Positions 1 through 13,800 of a stretch of 64,000 bases of DNA are shown here, in pieces. The number at the start of each line of letters is the position of its first letter. The stretch's first letter is position 1. Under the pieces are notes generated by a model, which had not been told where the DNA came from, did no database searches, and saw only the letters and a list, made by a program, of their open reading frames with translations. Origin of the DNA: Homalodisca vitripennis (lineage: Eukaryota; Arthropoda; Insecta; Hemiptera; Cicadellidae); assembly GCF_021130785.1 (NCBI RefSeq), contig NW_025776788.1, positions 1-64,000 on the forward strand. Direction: 5' to 3'. A program made the position numbers and the translations under genes.

Positions 1-3000
1 GGGTATACAGTATGCAGTGTGCATGGTCTCTGGTCTCTCTCACAAAAAATATCATGAAATTACAGAAATCAGTAAACTTTATGACTTATGAGGTATACTA
101 AGATCTGACTGATCTGCGGGCTTTTATTCTTTATGTGATGCTATATTCATATAGATATATTGAATATTTATAAGCAGCATGCTTCTGAACATTTGCAAGA
201 AACAAGAGAGGGTTAACTTTTGAAGTTCAGGATGTGATGGATCAATCTTGGGAATCTTGTAGTATGCAAAATTTATTCATTTAAATACATATTTTCATTA
301 GACATACCAGTATAATGCGAAGATTTGTAAATTTCTGCCATAAACATCCGTTATGATTATTTCAAAACATACATTTTTCAGAGAGTCCTCTTTACAATTA
401 CATTAGCATAAACATGGTATGTGTAACGTTTGTGGCTAACCCGTATTACTACCCCTCAGTGTAACACCATTGTAACATATACAGTTTGAAAGCAATGATT
501 CTTTATTATTACACTTCAATTTCCTTATTTATTCATCCACAAAAACTGAAATAACATTGGTATATTTATACTAAAAGAAGGAATAAATTTGAAAATAAAA
601 TAAGAGTATTTTTTAAAGGATTTGAAGTATTTCCTTGTAAATTAACACACAATCAATATAAGTTTAAATGTATACTATGAATAATTAGCGAGTTTTGTGT
701 ACTCACTTTGAAGATTAAACATTGATTTATGCATATGGACTTTATAAAGGAATCACGGAGAGAAGTTATGTACATTTATCTTTTTTGTCATCTAGTATGT
801 CATAAGGAACAGGTTTATTGTATAACACTATGTAACATATATTACCCTGAAACTGAAAAAAGAGTATTCCACACTGTAAAAATACTTAGTACAACTTCTC
901 TTTTCAACTTTAAATCTACATTATTTGGGTCGATAATTTTTATTGATCTGTCATACAATCTATCACCAGACTGCTTTACTCATTGTAATGCCAGGTATAT
1001 TAAATTATCATACGTATTCCCAACAGTTTTACAACATGTTCATTCAGAAAAAATTCTGTTTACAAAGAGTTCTCCCCAATACACCATGCAAAGCGCAGTT
1101 GAGAGCTTTCTTATTTTTAAAAATTATTTTTCCTGCTGACAGTCTTCTAAAGATGCCAAATTATTTCAGTGAACGTGAATGACATAATAAAACAGTTCAT
1201 AAATAAAGAATTAAATAGAGTAACTGCTATAAAATTAGATTTGAAATATGTGGAACATCCATAGCATATTTCACAGATACATGCAATAAACAATCAATCA
1301 AATAGCAATCGTAAACAACTCACATGGCATAAAAGTTTATCATTAGTATGGAATGATATTATATTGCAATAATATTTGCTCTAATTACATATGTTAATCA
1401 CGTGTTCGCTGAGGGAAACAAGTATTCACAAGGGGTCTTATATTTAAACAAATAAAAGCGATAACATATATAGGTAAACAACTTTGTAAATAAATACCAA
1501 CTATATAAATCTGAAAGATAAAAATATTCAACGTATATGTAAATAAGTAACAAAACAACTATATAAATCAGTCAGTTAAAAAATATTTGTGTTTGTAAAT
1601 AAATAACAACTAAATAGTTTGTCATATATTTTTTAATTTTTTTACAAACTATATATCAATCTGTAATATAACAAATTTTAAAAAAATATATAACGAAACC
1701 TACAAGAAAAAATAAAACAAAACAGTCACATAAATTAATTTGAGACATGTTCATTATCCAGTACATAATGGATAGATTTTATCTTGACTACTTTGGAAGA
1801 TAAAAGATAGTTCATTACTATTATAAACATTAAATCTGTTTAAAACTCTGTGGACCCAAGTACCAAAGTTAACGCTAAGATAAGCTCTTTTTAAACAAAA
1901 GTAATTGTTACAGACCACCCGAACTACGGGTTGTTCTATCCCGTAAACCGCAGCTCAAAGATATCCAAATGTTTATGAGTATCCAATAATAAGCACACTT
2001 TTGCATCTGATTGAAATGATACATTTTTGTTCGTCAGTTGTTGCACATTATCTTTTTAATTAAGCCCTGGATTCTTTATATATTTAAAATATAATATTTG
2101 ACTCCCCTTAAAGTAAAAAAAGTTCTAATACCATTGTAAGGATTAGGGCTTTAAGGGCTAAGAGACATAGTTTAATAAGCTGATGCTCAACTGGGGAGTT
2201 TTCCTCACTAATGAATAAACATATCAAACTTGTTTTTTAAGCTGGAGGGCATTGATTATTGCTACGATCGATCACCAGGTTTATCGATATAAATAAATGT
2301 GACTGATGAACTTATTTCCTAGGCCACGCTTCGTTATCTTGGCCAGAGACATTGCAGTACAAGGAAGATAATGTAGCTCATTTTGTGAAGTAAACTAAAG
2401 TAAAAGTAATTATGTCTTATTTTACCAGACGAAGTTAGGGCTAAGTAGCCCTCTCTAACACTTAACACACTCTAACAGACTAAACACCCTGCGTTTAGAT
2501 TCCCACCACAACTTATGTTTACCATCGATTTCCTTCTTTCTTTAGATAAATTCCTTTTTTGTATTTTTCAAAAACTACGTCATTCGTACACAGTCAAAGT
2601 TTCGATTCATGATTCTGGTCCATGTCGTATTTTTGTGCCTGTAGAAAATATTTTGGCAACTGTAGTCAACTGCAAATTTGGTTTCATCACTGAAAAGTAA
2701 AGGGATAGCAGTATTGACTAAGATAGAATAAGATCCCTTCCAAAATATAAAAAAACTATTGTAGATAGACTCTCTGTTATACCAGAGAAGTACATGTATT
2801 TTACCTTTAAAAAAGCAGAATAAGACTCTGAGCAATGGACGTTGAAATATTTTAGAGATAATATTTGGCCAAGGAGCCAAAAGTCATTCTGCGCCTGAAA
2901 TGGATTTTCAACGTTACCAATGCCTTCTTTTAGTACTGGATAATATTATCTTATATACTAAACTTTTTTAAAATTAAAACATTCTTATTAACAGTTTTAG

Positions 3001-5690
3001 TAAGGTGCTAATTCTATCATTGCTTATGTTTACAGGGCAATCAGACGTTTCGCAATTACAATAAGAGCGATAAGCAATCAGAGTTCTGACAGCTTTGACG
3101 ATCACTGATCCTTCATCAGTGAGCTCAAACGGCTGATTTACAATCAATATTCCAGTGGGGTTTTACCTGTATCTGCTCAGAGACTTTGGATTGCAGTTTA
3201 AGAAAAATTAAAGAACAATTATTTTATTTACAAAGTTATTTTTATCAAACCAACCAAACTATTTTGTACTGTTGTTATAAATTAAATTACCTCATATTAA
3301 TAAAACCCTTTTAAATATCATTATATTTAAAGTTAGCAATATTTAAAATGGAATAAATTTAGATTAATAATATGTACAATATAATATTTTTAAATACAAA
3401 AAGAATTTGTATTTGTTATAGAATTTTAAACAGGCAAGCTTATTTTATTTTAATATTTAACAGGTATTATAATTACATACAATCTAGGTTAATATACTGT
3501 AACAGTACTTCTCAAACTCCTGTCTCCTATCATTAGTTGCGTATTTCCTTCTGATTAGACTTTACATCTTGGGTTACAAATTGATATGAACGTTTCAAGT
3601 TCGTTTTTTAAGGCCGACCTGCCATAATGTAGTTTATGCACTAATAATAGTTCAATTTTTCGCCAACAACCACCCAGTTCGTAAACAAGTAGAGACGTAA
3701 ATTTTCTAACAGTGAAAAATTTGGGATCCAAACATAATTTGCTGAATTTTAAAATTGACATTCAAATCTTTCTCACAAACAAAAATGGATTATAAATGGA
3801 TTATTTTAAAAGCAAAACTCTGTAGTTTCTGTAGAACAGAAAAACTTTATATATTAAAATATATAAAAGATATAAAAAATAGTAGCAAACACTGAAAATA
3901 TCTAATGTAGGAATAAAGAAAATTGCAATAACCGGTCATAATCCAAGAGACGAGATAAGATTTACACCGTACCTGTACGAGGACTCATCAAGGAAATAAA
4001 ATCGTTTTCAGCCAAGCTTTTGGTGAAGTAGAAATGAGAGGGTTTTAATAGTCTTAATAATAAATTAGAGGTACTTTTTCTTTACATCATATTTTTCTTA
4101 GGTTGACATACTTCAAGGCAACGTCTGGTACAAGTTGATACGTTATCAAAAGCGATAACATTTTGTCATGGAACATGTTATATTAGAACTCAAATTCCAC
4201 ACAATAACGATTTTAGATTTGCTTACATTCAATTGACGAGTGAAAACGTGAGACTTCTGTAATACTGATTAAATATCACCAAAAAATCCATCTTACCTTT
4301 TAACTGTCTTAATTTATTTTATTTATCCTAATAATTAACAAGAATATGTTTTTTATTGCCAAATTTAAAAACATGGAAATCTTGCTTGCCTTCTCTCGTT
4401 ACGTTCTATATTCAAGTGCACAAAGATTAAAAAGCTTAATTTTTAATAACAGCACAATGTCTTCGTTTAGGTAGATAAGAACATGTAATTGTCCCCTGCA
4501 TTTGCGTTTCTGTACGTAAAAATAAATTACTGTCTGTTGATAACGGGGTTTTAATACAAGATTAAAGAGAGCAGATAAAAAATATTATATACTGAAATGT
4601 ACTTTCTAAGATGAATTAGAAATTTCGAAGTTGCAACAGCGGATCTATGAAAGATATTATAACAGTATAATTTTAACCACTTAATAAGGAAATCTGTCCA
4701 ATATTTTCTTTAATTATACTTTTTGCTCTAGTGTTCCAGTTGCTAAATGTTTTATTGCTTGGTACGCTATTGCAACAAAATATTTACAACGCACGAATAT
4801 TTACAATTAACAATTATTTTAAGAACAAATATTATTTAAGATCGAGTAATATTAAGGAATATGTTAATAATAACAATGTTTTAATTTGTTTTTTTTATGT
4901 ATTTTATTGGTTTGTTCAAAATATTAGTTACTTTTCAGAAGATTCGCAAGGGAGCATTAACGAAAAAAGCCTGTCATTACATCGTTAAAAACTTTAAAAA
5001 TTTACATACAAGATAAATATTTAAAATATAAAATTTAAAATAAGTTGAATATTTAGACTGTAATTCTAATTTATAGCTTTTTGTCTCAACTTATTTATTC
5101 AATTAGTATTTTCCCTTATTTTATTATGCTCAAAAATTTTGATTTTTTTTTCCTCCGCATAATTTAATGAAACTCTATAGCTTCAAAGTTAATAATGATT
5201 ACTAGGTATATTGAATGAATACATAAGATAAAAAATACAACAGCTGGCTTGTAAAGTTAAAAAGTTCTAGTTTCACATACTCACCAGACGCTGTAAGGAG
5301 ATTTATTCTCGGTCTGGATTTATTTCCGTCAAAGCTTTTGTTTCAGCTTCAGCCTTTGTCGTGTAGAGGAAATGCATTTATAGTGTGCAGCTCCTTTGAA
5401 CACACCAGATATTTCTAATTAGTTAAAAAGTGCCTTAGATTTATTTTAAGCTAATATCTCTGTATTACAAATTTCAAATTTACTGATACTGGCAAAATTA
5501 TTTATTAAAAATATTGTATGCAGTAATTTTGTATAACAGGCTGTACTAGCGGCTTAATTGAAGTCTTACATCATATGTAATGTTAAAATTGCATTGTTAG
5601 GCAGCTTTTAGAAACATTGTAATGTATAGTCGTATAGTTATGAGAGATCTTCTGATTTTGAAGGTAAATTTTAACGCTACAATAAAACAT
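1..5690. other. AT-rich intergenic DNA, no gene recognised
   Basis: I see no supportable exon, RNA gene or recognisable transposon in this stretch. Short ORFs (longest 136 codons at 729-1139) have the Phe/Ile/Tyr/Asn/Lys-heavy composition expected of random AT-rich reading frames and show no domain. Two small minus-strand patches near 3,092-3,123 and 3,959-3,993 resemble degenerate hammerhead-ribozyme cores and are treated as findings. Confidence 0.6.
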
Positions 5691-5692
5691 AT

Positions 5693-6206
5693 GGCGCACT
5701 AATTATGACTCATTTTATGAGACACGTACCACAACTCTACTATATAACATTTTGGCACACTAATTATGACTCACGTATGAGACACGTACCACAACTCTAC
5801 TATATAACATTTGGCACACTAATTATGACTCACGTATGAGACACGTACCACAACTCTACTATATAACATTTGGCACACTAATTATGACTCACGTATGAGA
5901 CACGTACCACAACTCTACTATATAACATTTGGCACACTAATTATGACTCACGTATGAGACACGTACCACAACTCTACTATATAACATTTGGCACACTAAT
6001 TATGACTCACGTATGAGACACGTACCACAACTCTACTATATAACATATGGCACACTAATTATGACTCACGTATGAGACACGTACCACAACTCTACTATAT
6101 AACATTTGGCACACTAATTATGACTCACGTATGAGACACGTACCACAACTCTACTATATAACATATGGCACATTAATTATGACTCACGTATGAGACACGT
6201 ACAATA
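5693..6206. repeat. 59-bp minisatellite, about 8.7 copies
   Basis: A head-to-tail array with a 59-bp unit that starts at GGCACACTAATTATGACTCA and ends in TATATAACATTT. Units begin near 5693, 5754, 5813, 5872, 5931, 5990, 6049, 6108 and 6167. The inner units are almost identical and the two edge units are the most diverged (CATTTTATGAG in the first, a partial unit ending at ACGTACAATAACG). Each unit contains TGACTCA and two CACGTA-type boxes around a short inverted repeat (CTCA-CGTA-TGAG). High homogeneity points to recent expansion. Confidence 0.97.
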
Positions 6207-6209
6207 ACG

Positions 6210-9028
6210 TTCTACAAGATCTGTTCTGTTCTTATTGAAAAACACCCAGTGTCGCTTAGCTACATATGGCTCATAAACCACATAAGAAAGTCCAGTAGTT
6301 TCAGTGGTATACAGAGTTTAATACAAGCTTTCGTCAATTTTTTTTACTATTTTACTGTATTTATCATTAGATTCTATTGGTCTATACAGAATAATTTTAA
6401 GAGCATCTTATCTTAACACTAAATGTATTATAGTGATTTAGAGTAATCGTTAATGTATTTTAAATTAAATACTCTATACAGATGTGGCTTATACTATGGT
6501 GATTATCGAATTACACTAACTCCAATCTTAAGGTTACAACAGCGCAGGCCAGGGAGATTATTGACGGACATATTAATAATCATATTGTACATGGTCAAAC
6601 ACTAAGCTCAGTTTTAGGACCAATCATGTTGTACACATTAAATTGTGTATAATATGCTTTCTGATAATTAAAATCTTAAATTTCGCCGTTTAAACAATCT
6701 CTAAAAAAGCTCGATTCATATATTTGTTTATATACTGTGAAATAATGAATAATGATTACCAAAATCAAATAAAACATTAAAATAAAAACCGCTAATATTT
6801 TATCTATAAATATGATTTTCCGTTCAAAAAGAATGTTATTACAATTAAAAACGCTTAATCTATTTACGTACTCGATGGATATTTATGTAATCGGCCTTAT
6901 GGTAACTAAAGAAATATCGTGTATAACGAACGAAAACTTCCTCCATGCATGTAAATTGTCACAAAACCTGTGCCCCAACATGTAATACTTACAGAGGTTT
7001 AGTGATAAGATAAGAAATTAATATGATTCCATTGGTTTTTGATTAATGGCAATTATGTGATGAGTACAAACCAAATAAGGTTCCGTGTTATGTAATGTAT
7101 AACTTTTGTAACTATACATTATTCACTAAGATATTTTGAAATACTTTTCTCAAGCTGAATAAAACTTATTTAATACATTATTGCACATTTACAGAGCACA
7201 GTAATGCTTCTCCCAGTTGAGGTTTAGGTTATGAAACACAACGTGGCTCGTATAGACTGCCTACAGATGACAACCAAGTCATAAACTGTAGCCTGTAAGT
7301 TAGCTTTTGTCGATAATGATTTTGACGATAAAAACGTTGAGTTTATCATGCATTTTTACGTGAGAAAGTATAGTCTAACTATGATTAGGCTATTTTTATA
7401 TACTATATTAATAGTCTAAATCCTATTAACAGCTCCTTTTTTTAATATTAAGGTAATTTTTCACTTTTAAACATGTTATAGTGAATTCAAAAGTAACTTA
7501 GAAGCTTATGAAGAATTCACAAAATGAAATATTTTATGAAGAGGGTATGAAACTTACTATATTTTATCCACGCTCAATTCTCAAGTCAGGTTTTACAAAT
7601 CCATATTCAAGTTGCCTGGTTAAAAAATTAACATACATTTGTGGTCTGTTAAACAACAATTAAATATTCTATTAGGCTATATTACAAATTCATAGCAGTT
7701 TTTATTATCAAATCCATATGCCTTCAATATGAGTAACAAATGTATTGATCGAGTTTTTCATTCTACGACATAAATTTTGGTCTCTCCCTTTAAAATATAT
7801 ACCTCATCTTACCAGTACATTGTACATATTTATGTACAATTGACTGGAATCGTAAATTAAAATACACGTTGAGATTTATTAAAATACGCTCAACTCAAAT
7901 TTAGACGGTTTTTGTAAGGATCAGTGAATAAATAATAAAATCGTCCTTTTTAAAAACGTAATGAAATATAAACAACTTTAATATGCATTAACTGATTCAC
8001 AAACAGTGTAGGTAAGATTGTATTACACCTTGCATGTATAATGTAGGTCGTACCATGCCGTCTGCATGAATGTGTTTCAACATTAAACATGCAATAAATC
8101 GTTAAAGTTAAGTTCTATAATCAATGACTGTAAATTACATAACGCTGATAATACAAGTTTGCTGTCTGCTTATTAACTAATATGATCATGAGATAGTAGG
8201 TCACATATGTAAATGACGTGAAACTTAGTTATTTTTTAGAAAAATAATTTAATTTTGGTTTAATATTTTAACAATACTTTAAACAAAAAGGTTTAATTTT
8301 GCAAACACTCTATGCAATTACAACACTAAAATGATTACGTGACTATAGCACTTCCGTGTGCTATATAGAGGTTGTATTAGTACGCGGGTAAAGTAAATAG
8401 GTCTAAAACTATTTTATAATTGTTTAAAAAAGATCTAGACACTAATAGTTTAGCAGACCGTGTCGGTTCATGTCGCATTAGCGAGAAATATATTAAGCTA
8501 TTGTTGATCATTGATCAGTTTGGTAACGAGACCAGTCTAGGTTGTTTTTATTTTTTTTACTCATCAACAAAAACTTTTAATTTACTGTAGCTAATTGGTA
8601 AATAAACAAACCTTAAGATTAATTTGGCTGCCACTCCACGACAATAATAACTAGCTGATTTACTTGACTTTAAATGTGTTATAGGATCTGTGGATAGAAT
8701 CCCACAAAAGAACAGTTAGTATCTAATGAATAAGTTGTGAGTAGTATTAACAATGTGCAATTCGTACAAGGAAAGTGACAACATAAATTATACGTAAGGC
8801 ATGTAAATAAACACTAGAAGGCAGGAGTAGATTACACTCAGTTCTGGGAATGGTAATCATTTAGCTAGAAAATCCCAGGAAGCCTAAATTGACAGAGTTA
8901 CAACAGTGGACCAGTTCACCTTGAGTGAACCATTAATGAAAACTTACAACTAATGACATACACATTCTCATTCGAGCAAAATTGTAACTTAACTTAATTT
9001 CCAGCATGTATACAAACTTATACATTTG
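6210..9028. other. AT-rich intergenic DNA
   Basis: No gene, repeat array or mobile-element end is recognisable here on either strand. Confidence 0.55.
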
Positions 9029-9095
<67 letters not shown>

Positions 9096-9130
9096 TATAT
9101 ATATATTATATATATATATATAATACTATA
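9029..9130. repeat. CA/TA compound microsatellite
   Basis: A short CA run (9030-9042) passes into a long TA run with AATA/TATAA interruptions up to about 9125. Simple sequence with no coding content. Confidence 0.95.
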
Positions 9131-9636
9131 TACTAAATGACTTTAAACAACTACAATATTTAAACTTTTAAAGCTATCGAAAAATAAATAGATGTAACTT
9201 GGAATTACTTAAATATTTATTGAAAGTTGTCAATTATGATTTATCACGTGAATTTCTTAGAAACTTGAAAGTGAATAATCATTGTCTTGAAACTTTCATT
9301 GGTCAAGACTGGCTAACGTACTAAGTGAAGCAATTACAAATACGGTCTGTGCACCTAGTTTGTTCTGAATCTATTAACATCTCCGGTAGTGTTCACAATT
9401 GTCGGGGGAACTCTGTTGTATACTAATTGAAACTGTGTACGCCTGCTTTTTGGAAATCATACGTAATATAAAAAAAATCCACGTTTGGGTAAAAATTACT
9501 GTAAATTACCGCAGTATTTTTTTTGTTTTTTAGTTATAGGACATAATAACTGATTTATAACGATTCATATTTTAACTTTTTGTATGGTTGCTATAGTAAA
9601 ACCTTTAGAGATATTAACCCAAGTTTTGATAATTAC

Positions 9637-9638
<2 letters not shown>

Positions 9639-9682
<44 letters not shown>

Positions 9683-9690
9683 GTATATAT
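9639..9690. repeat. TA microsatellite
   Basis: An almost pure TA run of about 40 bases ending in ATGTATATAATAATATA. A short ATT run follows at about 9785-9803, and a further AT run lies at about 10,147-10,202. Confidence 0.93.
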
Positions 9691-9803
9691 AATAATATAG
9701 GTATAGTTGGGACTATTTATTTTTGTTTATGACGATTGCGATACAATGTTAAATTGTTTTAAAATGCAATAAAGAGATTATTATATTATTATTATTATTA
9801 TTA

Positions 9804-10645
9804 TGTATAAAAGTAAATCTAAAATGTCATAACAATTTGAACACAATATAATTTTTACATTGATGTAATGCACGGAAATTAATAACTACGAAATAATATA
9901 TAAACGGTTATCAGAAACACACGAAATGTCCAGTCCAACAAGTGGAATAGACCTAACTTGGTAAATCACACAAAGTAAACAAGCTTTGAGTTTGGAACCG
10001 TGGTTGCCGTGCGGAGTGACCTCAAACCACAATCGAGGTATGTAGTCACATGACTGTGACATGGACAACCTCAACCTTAGCTTTAGGTGCCCTTAGGATA
10101 TATGTACCACACCACATCTAAGAGTTGTGACCATCCCAGTTTTAAATTATATATAAATATATATATATATATATATTAATATATATATATATATATATAT
10201 TATAAGTATAGTAAAATTAGTTAAAATTGGAGTGTTTCCTTTGGCAAAATTATAAGGAAACTTTATCATACACTTAATTTGTTAATGTTATGCTCAAAAG
10301 TCAAGCAGGTAGTGTTTAGATTTATGCTTATTTTCTAAAGAATACGAAACAAAATATATTTAATACTCGTAATTGTATAAAATTAGTATTTTTATATTTA
10401 TACTTTTTTACTTTCCTGAACCTTATAACCACTCAAGTAAAGATTTTTGAAACACACTGTAACACTATCCCGAGGCGAGGCAGGAACTGTTTTTTGAACC
10501 ATTCTCATTGAACGAATTGTTTAACTACGTAATTAAAATTTTTTGAGATCTAAGTTTTACAATGATTTATGGTGTAATAGAATTAATATTTTCTTTATAA
10601 TGGAGATTGGTTTATTTTCTTGTTAACTCCTTTATGTAATAATAT
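9804..10645. other. AT-rich intergenic DNA with an AT microsatellite
   Basis: Apart from the AT run at about 10,147-10,202, I see no gene or element. The minus-strand 62-codon frame at 9886-10074 has no recognisable domain. Confidence 0.55.
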
Positions 10646-10885
10646 AAAGGTGATTATAGCACCACTACGTGGAAAGAAAAATCATCGCTTACTAGAAACA
10701 ATGCCCTAACATGGAATACAAATATTCTCTATTAAATACAGAATACTATAAAGTTGATTATATCACCGCTATGTGGAAAGAAAAATCATTGTTTACAAGA
10801 TATAATGCACTAGCATGGAATGTACATATTCTCTGTGTGATATAGAATACTATAAAGTTGATTATATCACCGTTATCAAGAAAGA
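10646..10885. repeat. 104-bp tandem repeat, about 2.3 copies
   Basis: Three successive starts of the motif TATAAAGKTGATTATAKCACC are seen near 10,644, 10,748 and 10,851. They are followed in the first two units by TATGTGGAAAGAAAAATCAT-like sequence, CATGGAAT and ATATTCTCT. The third unit is truncated after the TATCAAGAAAGATCATT segment. The units are about 85-90% alike by eye, so the array is older than the 59-bp one. Confidence 0.88.
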
Positions 10886-10889
10886 TCAT

Positions 10890-13800
10890 TCAAGATGAGT
10901 ATCAAATCATATTAATAAGTAGTAAACAACTCTAATGTAATGTATAAAGTACTTTATGTATTATGGCTTTGATATTAATATCTAAAAGATGTTGAGAAAA
11001 AATCCTTTTGAATTTATACATGTTCTGAAATTTTTGATTATGAACCCATTTGAAATGTGTGTAAAGTTTTAAATCTGTAACTTAAATTAGTTTCAGCCAA
11101 TAAAATAGAACAGGGTCGGAAGGTCTCTTCACGAGTGTACAGTACATGTATCGCCACCATAAATAACAAATCAGCCAATGGTACGACATAGTCTGCCTCA
11201 TGATGTCTATACATCTGGTATACTCGCAGAATGTATAATACAAATAAAAAGCTAACTAACGTAAAACACGTGGTGCTGGTCGTATTTCAAATAGGTTCAT
11301 TAATCATTGTTGATATTAAACCCTAGAGCGAGTGTGTCTGAAAACTTATTACGTAAACGTTAATAGAAACTTGTTATATGAATATGTTATTTTACACTGT
11401 AAAATAGAAAAAAATAACGGTAGAGAAAATACAGATTTTTATTAAAATAATGCCATTTTCCACGCTGAAAATGTACCACCCCCATCGTGTCCATGTATTA
11501 TAATTTTATGAAATGCTGGGAAGAGTAAGCTAGGTATATTTACATCGCTGATATTTATTTGTTAAAGGCTACACCAAAGATTACAACAATTTTTATAAAG
11601 TTCACTTAAGTTTAAAAAAATAAATATGTTACCAGATATTTTTAGATCTCTTAAATTCAGGTGTAAATTTACACGACAAATTCTATCTGTAATATATTAA
11701 AATGTGTAACAAATGTATAAATGTTTAATAAATCGTTTCAATCATTAACCAACATATATACAGCACCATTCTAACAAGACACATCAGTTAAGCAGCATAA
11801 GTTATTTTAAAACTTTTCCACACATTTTGCAATAAAACCTATTTAAAACAAACGTTAGTATTGAAAAGTACGCTTGAAAATTACGTACAAAATAACAATA
11901 TATCATAAATTAAAATATTGATACTGTATCTGACAGATTTTCCTATTTTTATTTTGGGAATGATCGTATTAACTTTGTTTGTGTCATTAAGACAAAGCAT
12001 AAAGTTAAGCATCAAAGTAAATTAATAAAGCATAAAATATGGAAAATTATAAGGAAAAATCTTAATTGACAAGATTGATAAGTATTTTACGTTTAGAAAT
12101 GAAACTTCAAGAATAGGATTGTATTTTCTATAACAGAATTTAAAGTAATGACACGGAAAGATAAAGGTTTAGTGGAGACCAGCGGGAGATTAGTCTGACA
12201 CTCGACTGTTATCTCAGTCTTAGGAATGGCCTTGGGAACATTAGTCTCATTGTCCTCCAGATAGAACTGGAGATGATCAAGCTTTGTTCGTTGAGAGATA
12301 AGATAACATCCTCACGAACTTCAACTGAAATATATTATATTACGTCAATCATTGTTCTATACTATCGAATTTTTAGTTGAAAGGAATCACCTCACTGTGC
12401 ACTATTTCATTCAAACGCAGTAGGCTAGTTAGGTCTATCTTTGAATGCTCTGTATTAGTATTTAATGTTTTCTCTTGCTTTCTCGACCACTAAAATACCT
12501 TAGCAGTCAACCTGTTCACATTCCATAGAACAAACCCGATCAGGAATATTTTCATATTTATCTGGGTTCTAATAACCGGAATGCTCTTACGTTTTCTATG
12601 ATAAGGACGCACGTTTTAAATTAAAGTAGCCTTTGAGCTTCCAGTAGTCTTCGGATAGAATTTAATTTATTAATTAATTTTCTGGCAGTGCTAGCCGAAG
12701 ATTTTTTTTAAATATAATTTGAATTAATTCTCACTGAATAAATATTTTAAACTTATTAATTTACTTCATTATTATTAAATGGTTAGACGCTAAAATATGT
12801 AACACTGTGATTAATAGCAACAAAACAAGAGGACACATACAATGTGATGCAAGTCTTGACGCCAATTATTTTCTATTAGGTAAAACTACTCAGTACTGAA
12901 ATATACGTTGATATATATTTAAGTTACTGACATCTCCAAAATATGTTTGTAGATTAGTACGTGTAAAATTTACGTTTCATTAAGAATCCCCTCCGTGTAT
13001 ACAATTTAACACTTCGATATAAAAATATAGTGACTTAACATGTATCTTATAAAATATTCGTCTGCGATATTTGGTACACATGAGTCAAATCTTAAAATTA
13101 CTGTGAGGAATGATAATTTTGGGAATTGTAATAATATCCCAATATACGGTACATTATAAAAATGTGTTGTGGTCGTCAAATATCTTCACCCTAGTGTAGG
13201 GGCAAGGCTTGGGCTATCTACACTTTCTCAGGTCACTTATTCAATTCCGAGGAGGCCAGTAAAATGTCAAATTGGTTTTGTGCAGCTGTCACTTGTCACG
13301 TTTAGCATGAACAACTTTAAATGCCATTCGCCTTGAACATGCCCACACAGGTATTGTTTATATAAACATTTTGTCTCGTATACATTCCTGGTGGAGAATA
13401 AGTGCACATTATTAACACTACAAATATACTGTAGATACAAAAGTGATATGGTAAATATGCCCTAATAACCGCTGTGTTCAAAATATCAATGTTTGTTGAG
13501 TTGGAATTCCCAACGATAATAGTGTCTTTCAGTAGTATTGTTTTTGTTAAAATGGAAAATATAACTGAATATTTGACAATTTCGATCTTTTTACTGTAAG
13601 TAATAAAAACTAACACATTACTTTTAGAGATACGAAACATCCATTGTTCGGGTTTATAAAACTTAAGATATAGAATTAAGCATGCACAATAATTAATTGT
13701 CCCCTTTATTTGGTGACAAATATGTAAAATAATTATTTGTAAAAAAAAAACCTTTGGACAATAAATTTTTTTACAATTAGGTGTTCTGGAAAAAAGTGTT

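Noticed and set aside
729..1139. 136-codon open frame on the plus strand
   Set aside because: Composition is that of random AT-rich sequence; an overlapping frame (943-1182) is equally open, and no domain, signal peptide or splice context is visible.
5693..6206. CRISPR-like array
   Set aside because: The 59-bp units abut without unique spacers and the context is a eukaryotic genome, so this is a minisatellite.
13317..13640. 107-codon minus-strand frame
   Set aside because: No recognisable domain; Ile/Tyr/Ser-rich composition in AT-rich DNA and no neighbouring exon evidence.
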